Below, in pieces: positions 57,301 to 63,456 of a stretch of 64,000 bases of DNA. The translations under genes and the position numbers were made by a program. A model generated the notes under the pieces. That model saw only the letters and a list, made by a program, of their open reading frames with translations, ran no database searches and was not told the origin of the DNA. This DNA is from Uloborus plumipes. Lineage: Eukaryota > Arthropoda > Arachnida > Araneae > Uloboridae. Numbering within the stretch: position 1 is the first letter of the stretch; each line of letters begins with the position of its first letter. Location of the stretch: NCBI GenBank assembly GCA_038373865.1, contig JAXGGA010002890.1, forward strand, positions 48,688-112,687, written 5' to 3'.

Positions 57301-57541
57301 CAATGCATTTATATATATATAGATTTTGTTTATTTATTTATTGGTTTTTTCAGAAGATGGGGAGTGCTCCAGTCAGTCATCCCTCCACAAAGAGAGCCAT
57401 CGAATATCCACTCCCCCGTTCTGTTCCTGGTCGTCTGGCTCTTCCTCCACCAACAGCTCCTTCGAGCACCCCCTGTCCAAGTCGTCTCTCAACAGGCGAT
57501 CCGTCAGTGCATATTTCCCTTCGTTTTTCCACTCATCGTGA
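32452..57541 (+). CDS. Rtkn: Rhotekin-like Rho effector, ten exons, 5' end missing
   Basis: Exons: 32452-32636, 41549-41601, 42923-43097, 46756-46909, 47248-47273, 47464-47668, 50138-50263, 52831-52996, 56421-56537, 57354-57541. Every intron starts GT and ends AG, and the phases (2,1,2,0,2,0,0,1,1) are consistent, giving 1,395 nt (464 codons plus TGA). From recalled family sequence, it matches rhotekin along its length. An HR1 segment (LELRMQEGTQKLL, EAVKSLLTSDERI) comes first. The central block follows (DLRMPLIWKDSDHFKN, PHDFEFRLEVY, HFCCRLAVQPSCMTE), then a PH domain ending in NEWMSFIRQHM, then LWKPASESLMEI and NSSLYDE, then a Ser-rich tail. Rhotekins bind GTP-Rho through the N-terminal region and act in cytoskeletal and septin-related signalling. 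Vertebrate RTKN is about 560 residues, so an N-terminal stretch is probably missing; no start codon is assigned. The introns, up to 8.9 kb, are full of transposons. No poly(A) site could be chosen; AATAAA at 58463 is one candidate. Confidence 0.9.
32722..33055. repeat. GATGGAATAAACGAG family, foldback copy
   Basis: The left arm is 32722-32810 (CAATACACCACCAGCTCGTT … CATCAGCATGGAAT). It is repeated inverted at 32922-33005 (ATTCCATGCTGATGAGTGC … GAGCTGGTGGTGTATTG), followed by CTTAGCCCTGGCTTAGGGGC. It begins 85 bp after the rhotekin HR1 exon. Confidence 0.75.
33110..33360 (-). repeat. tRNA-derived SINE
   Basis: On the minus strand, GGCCACCTTGTCTAGTGGTC then AAAGGAGTCTGACCG carries an A-box-like start. 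GAGTTCGAATCCCGACTCAGG is a good B box. A tRNA-unrelated body follows toward 33110. The acceptor stem does not pair, so it is a SINE head rather than a tRNA gene. Confidence 0.6.
33361..34397. other. AT-rich, nothing recognised
   Basis: Two short inverted runs of GGGAGGGACGATAGG/CCCTCCCTC at 34050-34080. No gene seen. Confidence 0.3.
34398..34967 (+). mobile_element. Deleted piggyBac transposon with transposase remnant
   Basis: TTAA stands at both edges. The ends are CCCTCGTGGGTTCCTTGGGG and the complement of ACCCACGAGGG, with internal GTCATATGTGACCCC/GGGGTCGTTTATGACCCC inverted motifs. Unlike the other TTAA elements it keeps coding sequence for the end of a piggyBac transposase (34608-34720). 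Confidence 0.85.
34608..34720 (+). pseudogene. piggyBac transposase C-terminal zinc-finger remnant
   Basis: The frame reads KRGRCNFCPRELDRKCIEKC, then HKC, then FTCKNHVFSGL and TAA. The spacing C-x2-C, C-x4-C-x2-C, C-x2-H is that of the cysteine-rich C-terminal domain of piggyBac transposases (typically RRC..C…C..C…C..H). That domain binds the element ends. The catalytic core is absent, so only an internally deleted remnant is left. The open frame extends back to 34460, but that upstream part is not recognisable transposase. Confidence 0.8.
34968..35584. other. Loose tandem repeat of ~200 bp
   Basis: A degenerate pattern of CACAA.AA..AAGT.AC.C.TTT with AAATTTTTGCAA..AGAACTACA recurs at about 34280-34400, 34995-35115, 35215-35345 and 35400-35460, and again at 36190-36410. 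The first unit resembles the sequence just after the HR1 exon (AACAAGAAGTGAGTTGCCCC), so the array may include copies of that splice-donor region. Confidence 0.45.
35585..36095 (+). mobile_element. Helitron-like element relic, copy D
   Basis: It matches the middle and 3' part of copies A and B (TTGCATTCGAATGTTCCA, GTGATATGAATTGG, TTGGCGATAT, ACTTAAGGCATCTACTAAGA), but its terminal hairpin is missing. It lies in the 8.9-kb rhotekin intron. Confidence 0.5.
36096..36800. other. A-rich low complexity and filler
   Basis: 36270-36360 is almost pure A with few T and C. Frames across it are artefacts. Nothing else recognised. Confidence 0.5.
38270..39340 (-). pseudogene. Decayed gene: acidic nuclease-like motif plus C-terminal Cys cluster
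   Basis: Reading from 39340 down through several frames, pieces appear in order. They are NEDALSTKLFGKKRQLYKPL, FTVVIDGYIDTSKSTGAAK (39150-39205), EDADLAFLLIAKSSTDLNIL (38835-38890) and LLCYGDPATENCLNECRYKS (38565-38630). These are followed by KGCDTGRCTCRKPLLNCS (38307-38361) and ICLHCKGSC. From memory this order resembles a multicopy family of uncharacterised arthropod and cnidarian proteins with VVFDGY, VGEDTDLLVLL and a terminal C-rich segment. The EDADL piece suggests a PIN/XPG-like acidic nuclease site. Many stops and frameshifts make it non-functional. The family assignment needs a database search. Confidence 0.55.
39366..39560. repeat. GATGGAATAAACGAG family, foldback copy nested in 3.7-kb element
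   Basis: AGTAAGTAACCGCCCCAAAG at the left is the inverse of the downstream tail module. It is followed by CAATACACCACCAACTCATT and, at the right, the inverse copy GGATGGAATAAACGAGCTAG. The insertion lies inside the inverted-repeat element at 36801-40476. Confidence 0.65.
40477..41046. other. Nothing recognised
   Basis: A 98-codon minus frame (40556-40852) with no known domain. Confidence 0.3.
41047..41104. mobile_element. GGCGGATCCAG MITE, minimal relic
   Basis: A 58-bp inverted repeat, GATCCAGAGGGAGGTCATGA … AGACGCTGGATCCGCCC, looks like the two ends of the 24657-type element with the interior lost. Confidence 0.4.
41203..41450. repeat. GATGGAATAAACGAG family, foldback copy
   Basis: TGCAATACACCGCTAACTCA at the left pairs with TCGAGTTGGCGATGTATTGCA at the right. 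ATCAGCATGGAATACGAAAT is in the middle and the tail CCTTAGCCCTTGCTTAGGGG follows. It lies 100 bp before rhotekin exon b. Confidence 0.7.
41549..41601 (+). CDS. Rtkn: Rhotekin exon b: short linker
   Basis: This is a 53-nt exon between tttttcag and G|gtaagt (phase 2 in, phase 1 out). It reads K-MSPTSNVLPCLGKVAVS and joins in frame to DLRMPLIW of the next exon, as the vertebrate linker (…C.G+V.ISDLRIPLMW) does. The preceding intron is 8.9 kb and contains the piggyBac relic and the 3.7-kb inverted-repeat element. The ATG inside it is not the start, because the upstream HR1 exon is in frame. Confidence 0.85.
41836..42270. mobile_element. CCGACATTTTGG family MITE, copy 3
   Basis: It starts GAGCTCCTTTAGAGGACAGG and ends with its imperfect inverse (CTCTTATAGGAGCC). 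It sits in the rhotekin intron between exons b and c, 16 bp before a TTAA-flanked element, the same neighbour type as copy 2. Confidence 0.75.
42286..42813 (-). mobile_element. TTAA-flanked (piggyBac-like) family B, copy 2
   Basis: It is inverted relative to copy 1, starting TTAACCTATTAATGCCTGAC and ending GACGCTAGACATTAATGGG then TTAC (a decayed TTAA). It lies in the intron just before rhotekin exon c. Confidence 0.75.
42923..43097 (+). CDS. Rtkn: Rhotekin exon c: central homology block
   Basis: The acceptor is atatcctatag and the donor TT|gtaggt (phase 1 in, phase 2 out). It encodes DLRMPLIWKDSDHFKN, RRFAVFCLLKIG and DRSMTDVAFEDVIV. These align with the rhotekin core DLRIPLMWKDTEYFKN and DRTLTDISF. 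Reading through the donor would hit an in-frame TAG at once, which confirms the exon boundary. Confidence 0.92.
43098..44379. other. Rhotekin intron, unclassified repetitive sequence
   Basis: GCACAACT(T/C)A-type motifs recur at about 43410, 43502 and 43582, with the inverse GAGTTGTGCC at 43710 and CTGTGCCAC at 43759. This suggests a decayed inverted-repeat element between about 43405 and 43770. No coding sequence. Confidence 0.35.
44380..46068 (+). mobile_element. Helitron-like non-autonomous element, copy B
   Basis: It has the same start, microsatellite, hairpin and CTAG|T end as copy A at 17455, and here the 5' TC follows an A as expected for Helitrons. It lies in the rhotekin intron between exons c and d. 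Very high similarity to copy A suggests recent spread. Confidence 0.6.
44917..45174. mobile_element. CAGGGTTGCCAG MITE nested in Helitron-like copy B
   Basis: It is the counterpart of 17972-18259 at the same position in the host element, so it was inserted before the two host copies separated. Confidence 0.55.
46069..46755. other. Rhotekin intron, nothing recognised
   Basis: A run of 17 C at about 46417-46433. No recognised element. Confidence 0.3.
46756..46909 (+). CDS. Rtkn: Rhotekin exon d
   Basis: The acceptor is ctatttcag and the donor TTT|gtgagt (phase 2 in, phase 0 out). It encodes NTVPHDFEFRLEVYSH, matching the PDFELRLELYG block of rhotekins, then a lysine/serine-rich loop (NKLKKKISYSVSKAIGKR). 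A second donor-like TCA|gtgagt lies inside at 46871. Using it would shorten the exon, but the downstream phase fits only the full exon. Confidence 0.88.
47248..47273 (+). CDS. Rtkn: Rhotekin exon e: 26-nt micro-exon
   Basis: This very short exon (KEDSNFKTG) lies between tatgtatttcag and GG|gtaagt. It enters in phase 0 and leaves in phase 2, exactly as needed to join exon d to exon f without a frameshift. Skipping it would break the frame. Vertebrate rhotekins have a variable loop here, so support is from splice signals and phase rather than conservation. Confidence 0.7.
47464..47668 (+). CDS. Rtkn: Rhotekin exon f: anillin-homology-like region
   Basis: The acceptor is tcttttccag and the donor CAA|gtaagt (phase 2 in, phase 0 out). 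It encodes ASAKLNLSDANSRIKTYDL and IPLFGHFCCRLAVQPSCMTE, then SGYLSLVQ. The CCRLAxQPxCM signature is diagnostic of the rhotekin family. The segment leads directly into the PH domain. Confidence 0.93.
47781..48054. mobile_element. TAAGGACGGAT MITE in rhotekin intron
   Basis: The left end TAAGGACGGATTTAGAAAGC and right end CTTGTATCCGCCCATGTCCTTA are inverted, with AGGGGCGATTTT and AGATCGCCCTTCCC inside. Related in style to the GGCGGATCCAG element at 24657. Confidence 0.55.
48376..48560. repeat. ~54-bp minisatellite, GCCAAGGCGGCTCGCC
   Basis: Four units (48376, 48430, 48485, 48538) share CTACTCGCCGCCAAGGCGGCTC. Each unit holds a GCC…GGC palindrome and is GC-rich in an AT-rich setting. Confidence 0.75.
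48950..49855. repeat. Nested tandem repeats, ~62-bp units and a ~243-bp duplication
   Basis: TTTTAAATAGTTCAAT..TTTAATTAACG.TTTAATT.AAA recurs about every 60-63 bp from 48950 to 49440. A ~243-bp block (49370-49610) is then repeated almost exactly to about 49855, including GCGGTTGGTCTTATTGTCTT and GGTTTTTGAGGAGTTCAAGC. Lies inside the Helitron-like element at 48318. Confidence 0.8.
50138..50263 (+). CDS. Rtkn: Rhotekin exon g: start of PH domain
   Basis: The acceptor is aattttacag and the donor GCG|gttagt, phase 0 at both ends. The phase-consistent frame reads QIGNITGSRRMLCSLKNFNL then SMWSNFADVHSANPDI. Joined to SLVQ it aligns without gaps to the vertebrate VQQAGEMQNWAQVHGVLKGTNLFCY stretch, but the N-W pair is replaced by T-G-S. 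The 1.57-kb foldback element starts 44 nt past this exon. Confidence 0.78.
50308..51874. mobile_element. 1.57-kb foldback element, TA-flanked, 44 nt after rhotekin exon g
   Basis: The ends CAGGTAGTTATCAAAATAATGG and its inverse are flanked by TA on both sides. Arms of about 685 bp (50308-50993 and 51190-51874) are nearly identical inverted copies. The ~195-bp spacer has a piece of another element (GTGGCCAAAAGTATCCGAGC). Matching frames in the two arms are simply the same DNA. TA target sites suggest Tc1/mariner affinity. Confidence 0.85.
51943..52035. mobile_element. ACAGTAAA-type MITE, one-ended fragment
   Basis: It starts CACTGTAAGAATTAGATGTTG and continues TTTTTACAGTACAATGCAGC, as in the copies at 2592 and 4949, but ends abruptly with no right end. 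It lies in the rhotekin intron before exon h. Confidence 0.6.
52831..52996 (+). CDS. Rtkn: Rhotekin exon h: rest of PH domain
   Basis: The acceptor is cttttgtttcag and the donor G|gtgagt (phase 0 in, phase 1 out). It encodes GTKVIPSSKAISYPRFSFQI, then an acidic loop, then LAADSPIQLNEWMSFIRQHM. The final amphipathic helix with its tryptophan is the hallmark of a PH-domain C-terminus. The 3' part is GC-rich like the HR1 exon. Confidence 0.92.
53054..54341. mobile_element. TACCGTAAAATGGGGTG element, copy 1
   Basis: The ends are TACCGTAAAATGGGGTGTATTGG and its inverse, CCGATTCACCCCATTTTACGGTA. It is about 1.29 kb and lies in the rhotekin intron after exon h. It is collinear with the copy at 61410. 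The interior has a coding relic (53521-53850) broken by a frameshift and a ~70-bp insertion. Confidence 0.8.
54443..54963 (+). mobile_element. TTAA-flanked (piggyBac-like) family B, copy 3
   Basis: It starts TTAACCCATTAATGCCTACC, then GTCCCTTTTTAAGGACGG, and ends GTCAGGCATTAATGAGTTAA. It lies in the intron between rhotekin exons h and i. Confidence 0.75.
55014..55310. mobile_element. GTAGGAGCGCCCC MITE
   Basis: The left end is GTAGGAGCGCCCCAATGGGAGG, and the right end is CGGGGCGCCCCTGCTTAC, roughly inverted. GGGAGGTCACTGTGACCTCCC at the left is a perfect palindrome. ATTCGGCAAATTG-like motifs recur internally. In the intron before rhotekin exon i. Confidence 0.55.
55311..56167. other. Rhotekin intron, nothing recognised
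   Basis: AT-rich. GTGAAGTGAAGTGAAGTGAA at 56113-56132 is a 5-bp microsatellite. Confidence 0.35.
56168..56351. mobile_element. pogo/Tigger-like MITE, second family, copy 1
   Basis: The left end is CTGTCGGCCCCACTTAAATG, the right end GATTAAGCGGGGACGACTG, and there are internal GATTAAGCGGGGTATT repeats. It lies 70 bp before rhotekin exon i. It is close to the copy at 58994. Confidence 0.6.
56421..56537 (+). CDS. Rtkn: Rhotekin exon i: post-PH segment
   Basis: The acceptor is ttctgatcag and the donor G|gtaagt (phase 1 at both ends). It encodes LWKPASESLMEISSPCACRN and RNSSLYDETPFS. These correspond to QWKQCCDEIMKIETP and QGSLYHEM after the PH domain in vertebrate rhotekin, so it is a confident family match. 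Confidence 0.9.
56873..57324 (-). mobile_element. Helitron-like element, third family, short
   Basis: On the minus strand it ends GCACCCGGGCAACGCCG then TATAATAAGCTAG|T, and it starts near TATATATATAAATGCATTG with a TGTATG microsatellite. It ends about 30 bp before the terminal rhotekin exon. The GGCAACGCCG hairpin plus CTAG|T links it to the element at 48318. Confidence 0.45.
57354..57541 (+). CDS. Rtkn: Rhotekin terminal exon, Ser-rich tail and stop
   Basis: The acceptor is ggttttttcag, phase 1 in. It encodes a serine-rich, probably disordered tail (ISTPPFCSWSSGSSSTNSSF … SLNRRSVSAYF) and stops at TGA 57539-57541. The tail is poorly conserved in the family and the call rests on frame and splice continuity. 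A TTAA-flanked transposon begins 52 bp after the stop, so the 3' UTR must be very short or include it. Confidence 0.82.
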
Positions 57542-57592
57542 AATTGCCCATGGACACTAAGATTTGCTTTGAAATACGGTTGTCTAAACACC

Positions 57593-58118
57593 TTAACCCA
57601 TTTATGCCCAAGTTTTTTTTAAACATTTTTTTCCAATCTTTATCTGCTTGAAACTCTTACTTGGAATGGTTTACATACATTTTAGGCTTAAAATAGTTCA
57701 CCGCTGCCATATTTACTGAGTTATGTAACGTCCTGTTTATGGGATATTTTGCAGATATGTGAGCAAAATACGACCTTACTTGACTTTACTTTTGCAAAGT
57801 AACATTACAGAAGGCATCTGTGATCAATTTTAAGCAAATCATTTTAAAATAGTTAATTTTATGAAAAATAAGTTCGCAAAGAAAAATTACTTCCTGTGGC
57901 TACCCAAGCTGGATCGTTGCTTGACTGATTTGTCTGAAAATAGTTGTCAATAAATAAACTCTGATGTCCAAATAATGGTTCTAACTGGTTTTCTCAAGAA
58001 GAAGGGCTATTTAACTTGTGAAAAACAGCTTTAGTAAAAGGATATACCCATTACAGGTTTTTGTATGCAGTAACTAACAACCGCCCCATTTTTAGGCTAC
58101 TGGGCATAAATGGGTTAA
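57593..58118 (-). mobile_element. TTAA-flanked (piggyBac-like) family A, copy 3, just after rhotekin stop
   Basis: It starts TTAACCCATTTATGCCCAAG and ends TACTGGGCATAAATGGGTTAA, in the same orientation as copy 2. It begins 52 bp after the rhotekin stop codon and contains AATAAA-like sequence (AATAAATAAACTC at about 57950), so it could supply or disrupt 3' UTR signals. Confidence 0.75.
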
Positions 58119-58518
58119 GTTCTTCCCCAGTTTCGTTCATTTTTAACATAGTAGTTCTACAAGTAGTCCTTTCGGGTTCATGTGTTCATTGCCTTGTTCA
58201 AAAGTTTTTCGTAAAATGATCCGATTGAGGTTGAGTTAGTTGCATTACTCATAGTTTGTATGTTAAGAGCAACAGCAAATATTTGGTATTTATTATTCAA
58301 TTTTAGATTGCCATGTTTTGATTCAATCACAGATTGTTTAGGTTTAGGGTATAAATACCTCATGAAATATTCTAAGTGAAGTTGACATTGATCTGCTCCA
58401 ACGCTGTAGATCTTAAGCTAACTTAATTAACGAAACATTATAAATATACTAGTTAAAACTGAAATAAATGCTTCTAGCTTTTTTCCCTTGAAGTATATAT
58501 ACCATATTTAAATTTAAA

Positions 58519-58686
58519 ACAGCGTCCCGAGTTCGATCTCCACTGCTCTCTTCTTGAGGTTTCTAAGTCTCGTGTTGTCTACCGTAAAATTTACAGTAAA
58601 GTAGGATTATACAGTAAAAGTTACTAGTAACAAGGGGTGATACCAGTAACTTTTTCTGTAAAATTTCAGGAATTTTTTAACTGTAT
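58519..58686 (-). mobile_element. CACTGTTAAAAATT element, truncated copy
   Basis: On the minus strand it has the same left end, hairpin (AAAAGTTACTGGTATCACCC … TAGTAACTTTTACTG), then a GATCGAACTCGGGACG box, in the same order as at 22377. The right part is missing. Confidence 0.55.
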
Positions 58687-58993
58687 ATTTAAAACTAAAA
58701 AAGACCCTTCTAGCTTTTTGCATGTAAAATGCTGTTATATATACCTCATTTAAATTTCATTTTACGTTTAAGCAACTGTGTTCAAAGCAAATTGAATCCA
58801 TTTTACACTAGTCATGCTTTTATTTTAAAGGCATCTTGGAAAGATATGTTGTTCTGTCGTATAAAAGATCTTTTTTACTAAAGGATATTCATTACTGAAG
58901 ACTGAAGAGCAATTACGATACATCCGGCTTCTTTTCAATTATATCCATACTCTTTACAATAAATAATATTTTTTTTTTTTTGCATTGAATATA

Positions 58994-59167
58994 CTATCGG
59001 CCCCGCTTAAACGAATACTGTCGGTTCCAAGAAATATTATTCGATTAAACGGGGTATTCGATTAAGCGGGGATCTTTAACATTACGTCTATGGCATCGGT
59101 TCCGAGATATTTTATTCGTATAAGTGGGGTATTCGTTTATCCGTTACCCGATTAAGCGGGGACGACA
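58994..59167. mobile_element. pogo/Tigger-like MITE, second family, copy 2
   Basis: It starts CTATCGGCCCCGCTTAAACG and ends GATTAAGCGGGGACGAC. It is nearly the same length as the copy at 56168, and the internal ACGTCTATGGCAT-type stretch is shared. Confidence 0.6.
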
Positions 59168-60222
59168 ATATTTCAAAAGGAATTTTAGTACACGGAAAGC
59201 AACATTAAAAGAGGTACAAAAAGTGTGCAATAAAATTTAAAAAATGCAGTTTTCAATGATTTGTTTATTATTTTAAATTAGAATTTGTTGTGTATTTTAT
59301 TCTTATACTAAGTTACATCTTTTATACACTGTTTTTAAATTTCAACTACTAAGAGAAGCTGAAATTGAACTATTTTTTTAAGTAGTATGATTGTACCATG
59401 TAATGCAAATTAAAGCCTTTGATATAATTGCAATTTCTTCTATATCTTTGATTACTAAAGTCTAAGCTTTTTTCGATATTTCTTTTTTTCAATATAATTT
59501 GGTGATAATAAATTCAGAGAATTCATGTGGTCAAGCGTAAGAAACTTTCATGATTTAAAATTTTCAGAAATTGTAATCTAAAGGTTGTCTGCAAAGCATA
59601 TAATAAAATGATGCTTCTATGAATACAAATTTCTGTTTCATGGAATATCCAAAGATATGTTTTTGAAAGGCAAAAAGAGAGACAATTTCTGAATTTAAAA
59701 ATTCTACGTATATATGGCCATATTCCTGTTTAAAACTTTTTATAGAAATGCTAAAAAGTGTTTTTTTTTTTCCTTTCTTTTTTTTTGCAAGGAGTATTAT
59801 GGAGTAAAAACTAAGCGTTTGGTCTAAACTATTATTTATATTTTTAAATGCTCCTTATCCATTTTTTAATTTTTTCTGATAACATATAAGCTCATTTTTT
59901 CCGCGATTATCATCATCAGAAACTTACCATGCTACCACATGAAACATGCATAGAATAGAGCATATCAGTGAACAATCATACATTTACTCTACATGTTATA
60001 CTGATGGCTACGAAGTGCAAGTGCAAGTTACCAAATTAGACTGAATTCCAAACACTTCAATTAAAAACATAAGTTAAAATTAATTTAGGTCCATAAATGT
60101 ATGTATTTATCTGTATGTAAGCATTAAGTAATTTATTATATTTACAATAAAAATAGAATAAGTGGTTTTTTTTTCAAAACTAGAACTGTATGTAATTTTA
60201 TTTCCCAAAGCCTTCGTATCTA
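59168..60222. other. 3' of rhotekin, nothing recognised
   Basis: AT-rich with T runs; no gene. Part could belong to a long rhotekin 3' UTR, but no signal decides this. Confidence 0.3.
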
Positions 60223-60662
60223 AGGCTCCTTATGAGAGGGGGCCTGGCTCATCCGACATTTTGGCTCCAAAACGGTGAGCGTGGAACCACTGATATCTGT
60301 ACTCAAGTCGCATTGAAGAAAAGTGGAAGCTAAGCTTAAATTGCAGCTGCATAGATGATATCTGACTATTTTTGTCTATATGACAAAAGCATTTCATAAA
60401 CTCAGTCTTAAAACAAGTGCGATATGAAAATAGACCCAATTTCATTAAACATTTCCCAATAAACTGTTTTTAAATTCGAGAAATAAGTTACCTTTTTAAA
60501 TTTACCTAATATGGTGCTTTATCCAACTAATTATAAATTTTTTTTTTCGCGAGATCAACCAGGTATAATATTAATGTGCTTCAAATACTTGTAACAAGGT
60601 TGGATCCAAGAGTGTCTTAGAACAAAAATGTCGGACAAGTCAGCCTGTCCTCTAAAGGAGCT
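60223..60662. mobile_element. CCGACATTTTGG family MITE, copy 4
   Basis: It starts GGCTCCTTATGAGAGGGGG and ends GTCAGCCTGTCCTCTAAAGG. It has the same orientation as the copy at 3978 and the opposite one to the copy at 41836. Confidence 0.75.
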
Positions 60663-61409
60663 CGATTCCTATCTGCATTTGACACACAACGTATGAACTG
60701 TCCCTTCTTTAATGAAAGCATTTTGAAACTGAAATTAGAAACATAAAATTAATTTATTAATCTGCCAACTAATTTGTTTGCAAAAAATAAATCCTCACCT
60801 GCATACCACCTACATATAAATAATATTATCAAACTGAACTTTTTTTGAAAGGCATTAATTAGGAATTAGTTTAAAATATGTCCGAATGAGGTGTGTGTTT
60901 AGAGTTTTGTACTACATGCGTATCTTTTCAGAAGTATTCTTCGATGAATTGTGTTGAAATTTATCAATCATGTGTGTGTAAATATTGCATGGCAATACTA
61001 TTTTCCATTTTATTTTGAGAGAAATGTACAGAATCAATTTTGATGAGGTTGTTATTTTGCAGAAGGTTTTATTTTGTTTTTATTTAATACCCATTTACCT
61101 TTTAAAGTGTATACATTATTGTAAAGGTACTTTTTGAAAAATAAAAGTGATTTGTAAAATTGGGTTTGTCTTATTTGTATTTTTGGACAATTTTTGAAAA
61201 CCCTGTTCATCCGTCTGTTGATTTTTTTGGGGCTCTCTAACTAGAAACGTAATCGGACAAAATTTGGTACGCATGAGCACCCTCATTTGAACTGGTGATG
61301 ATTACTTTTTGGCAACAATTTCCTTAGAGGGTATCTCAATCAACCATTTCCAGGTTTAGCATGTCTGCTGTATTTCAAAAAATAACACAAGGATTCGTAT
61401 AAATATTGG
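60663..61409. other. AT-rich, possible poly(A) signal
   Basis: AAAATAAAAGTGATTTG at 61138-61154 is a poly(A)-signal-like site, but no gene on either side requires it. Confidence 0.25.
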
Positions 61410-62635
61410 TACCGTAAAATGGGGTGTATAGGAACAGCGGGGTCAATCGGAACAAAACTTTCCGACCGTACAAAGAAATTCTTCATAAATATACTATTGG
61501 ATATTTTTCGCCATATTTTTTTTTCAGAAAGGTAAGATCGTAGGAAGTAGGAAAAAATTACTTTTGTCAATCTGGTAACACTAGTGGCTTATAAGGGGGC
61601 ACGTGGAATGCTAGAAAACATCACGTTTTCATAGACTGCAAAACTTCATATGTAAGTACAAACCTTCTTTTATTTTAAACCTAAGAGTGTTATGTTTCAA
61701 TTATGCATGTATCTGAACAACAGAATACCACATTAGAATATGCATTTTTTGAAAATTGTGTCACAAAAATGAAGAATTCTGAAAAATACCATAGAAAAAA
61801 AAATTCAGGGTGTATCGGAACACTTGGTTCTGTTGTTCCAATTCGAGCTTATTTAAGGAAACTGTTTGAAAAATCGAAATTCTAACCCCAATTCTTCTAT
61901 CCAAGACAAGAACAAGGATTTATTACTGTTTATCTTTTCTCGTGAGCAACTAGATTTTAGAATAACAGAAAGTTGCAGGTTTAAAAAGATTTTTGCTCCA
62001 AAAGACTTCTTTTTACCTAAAATACATCTGGGAGAGTCATACAGGACTATCCCCAAAACCCAGGGAATTCAAGAAACTAAAGAAAAGGCAGTGTTCATCC
62101 CAGAAGATGTTATGAAAAAACTTAAGCCAGGCCAAAACTCCTAGTTTTAAGGACAAGTACATATTTGTAGACGATATGATTGACTTCAATTTACGCTACA
62201 GTTTTGTATTCCAATTCAAAAGCATTTCTTAGAATTAGTTTTAATTTTTCATAAGTTCAAAATCATTTTGAGTTTTGACAAATCATAAACGTTTACTGGT
62301 ATAGAAAATAAATTTTTATTTGACAATAACTATTTGTTCTTATTCTCCCCGATCAATATTACTCATGTTCGTGAGATCTATTACAGGTTAAATTCAGAAA
62401 AAAAAAATTTTCAACTTGTGTTCCGACAGACCTCTATCAGCGGGGTGATTGGGAAGACCCCTGAATTCCTATATATATAAATTACAACTGTTCAAAATGT
62501 TTTGTCTTTGCTCGGAATATCCAAAGCAAAGCAAGAACGAAGTTTCTAATCAAAAAAATAAATAAAAAAAATCCTTTAACTACTTTATTTACAATCAAAG
62601 CTAAAAAGTGTATCGATTCACCCCATTTTACGGTA
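61410..62635. mobile_element. TACCGTAAAATGGGGTG element, copy 2
   Basis: It has the same ends and interior order as the copy at 53054, about 1.23 kb. GGGGTGATTGGGAAGACC near 62440 repeats the terminal motif internally. It holds the longer open version of the shared coding relic. Confidence 0.8.
61866..62144 (+). pseudogene. Relic reading frame inside TACCGTAAAATGGGGTG element
   Basis: A 92-codon frame reads KDLLLFIFSREQLDFRITES, APKDFFLPKIHLGESYRTIP, then KEKAVFIPEDVMKKLKPGQN and a stop. The parallel segment at 53521-53850 has the same protein pieces but is frameshifted. A shift after KPGQ gives FKDKYIFVDDMIDFN. It may be the C-terminal end of a lost transposase; the family is not recognised. 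Confidence 0.35.
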
Positions 62636-63456
62636 TACATATGTACAGTCATAGAGAAAAAAACGAAACAGTCTTGATTATTCGGTTTCTGTTCTTGCTG
62701 AGAAAAAAAGAAAGGTGTCATCTGCCATGGATTAAAGGCTTCTTCAAAACAACATATAAGTGATATTTTGATTAGAGGTCATATACAAAGTGAAATTAAC
62801 ACGAAGTCTGATTTTGGAACCCTGTTTTTGGCAACGTAATTAGGTGTGGAATTCAAAAAGCAGCCAGGATAACAAGTGGCATTAATTTAGGAGCAGGTAG
62901 AATAAAGATATGAACAAAGAACGATGAAGGGACCACCATCACATACAAAATGCTACTTTCAAGATCAAAGCTTACCGATTAACGCAAGAGTAAACAAGTT
63001 TTTCTTTTTTCAAAGAGTTGACTAAAGCTACTTGCTATAAAATGTAATCTTTAAGAAAAAAAAAAATGTTCGTTTTTTTTAAATCATTATTTTTTTACAA
63101 CTTGCAAAAAGAACCCTACGTTAGGGGAAATAATTCAACATTCAATCATTTTGATTAAAACAAAGACAGTAGTACACTCTTCTCTGCACACTTTCTCAGC
63201 CAGAACATTCCTTCTCGAGAGGTAAATGTTTTAAAAGTCCTTATAATAATATATAAACTACTGTATTAGGATTGGCAATAATGTAAAACCGTGGCGTACA
63301 CTTAAAAAAATCTTCGAATCGTCAGATTATTTCTGGGTAACCTTCAGAATTTGACTTCTTTCCATCACTTTCCTTTAAAAACCAAGCATCTGCGATAAAA
63401 AGCTTAATGAAGTGCTGTATGTTACATAAAAGCAGACTTCATATTATCTCGAAACA
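62636..63456. other. AT-rich, nothing recognised
   Basis: No gene or recognised repeat. Confidence 0.3.

Noticed and set aside
57213..57651. Frames overlapping the last rhotekin exon in other phases
   Set aside because: Shadow frames; only the phase-1 frame continues from exon i and ends at TGA 57539.
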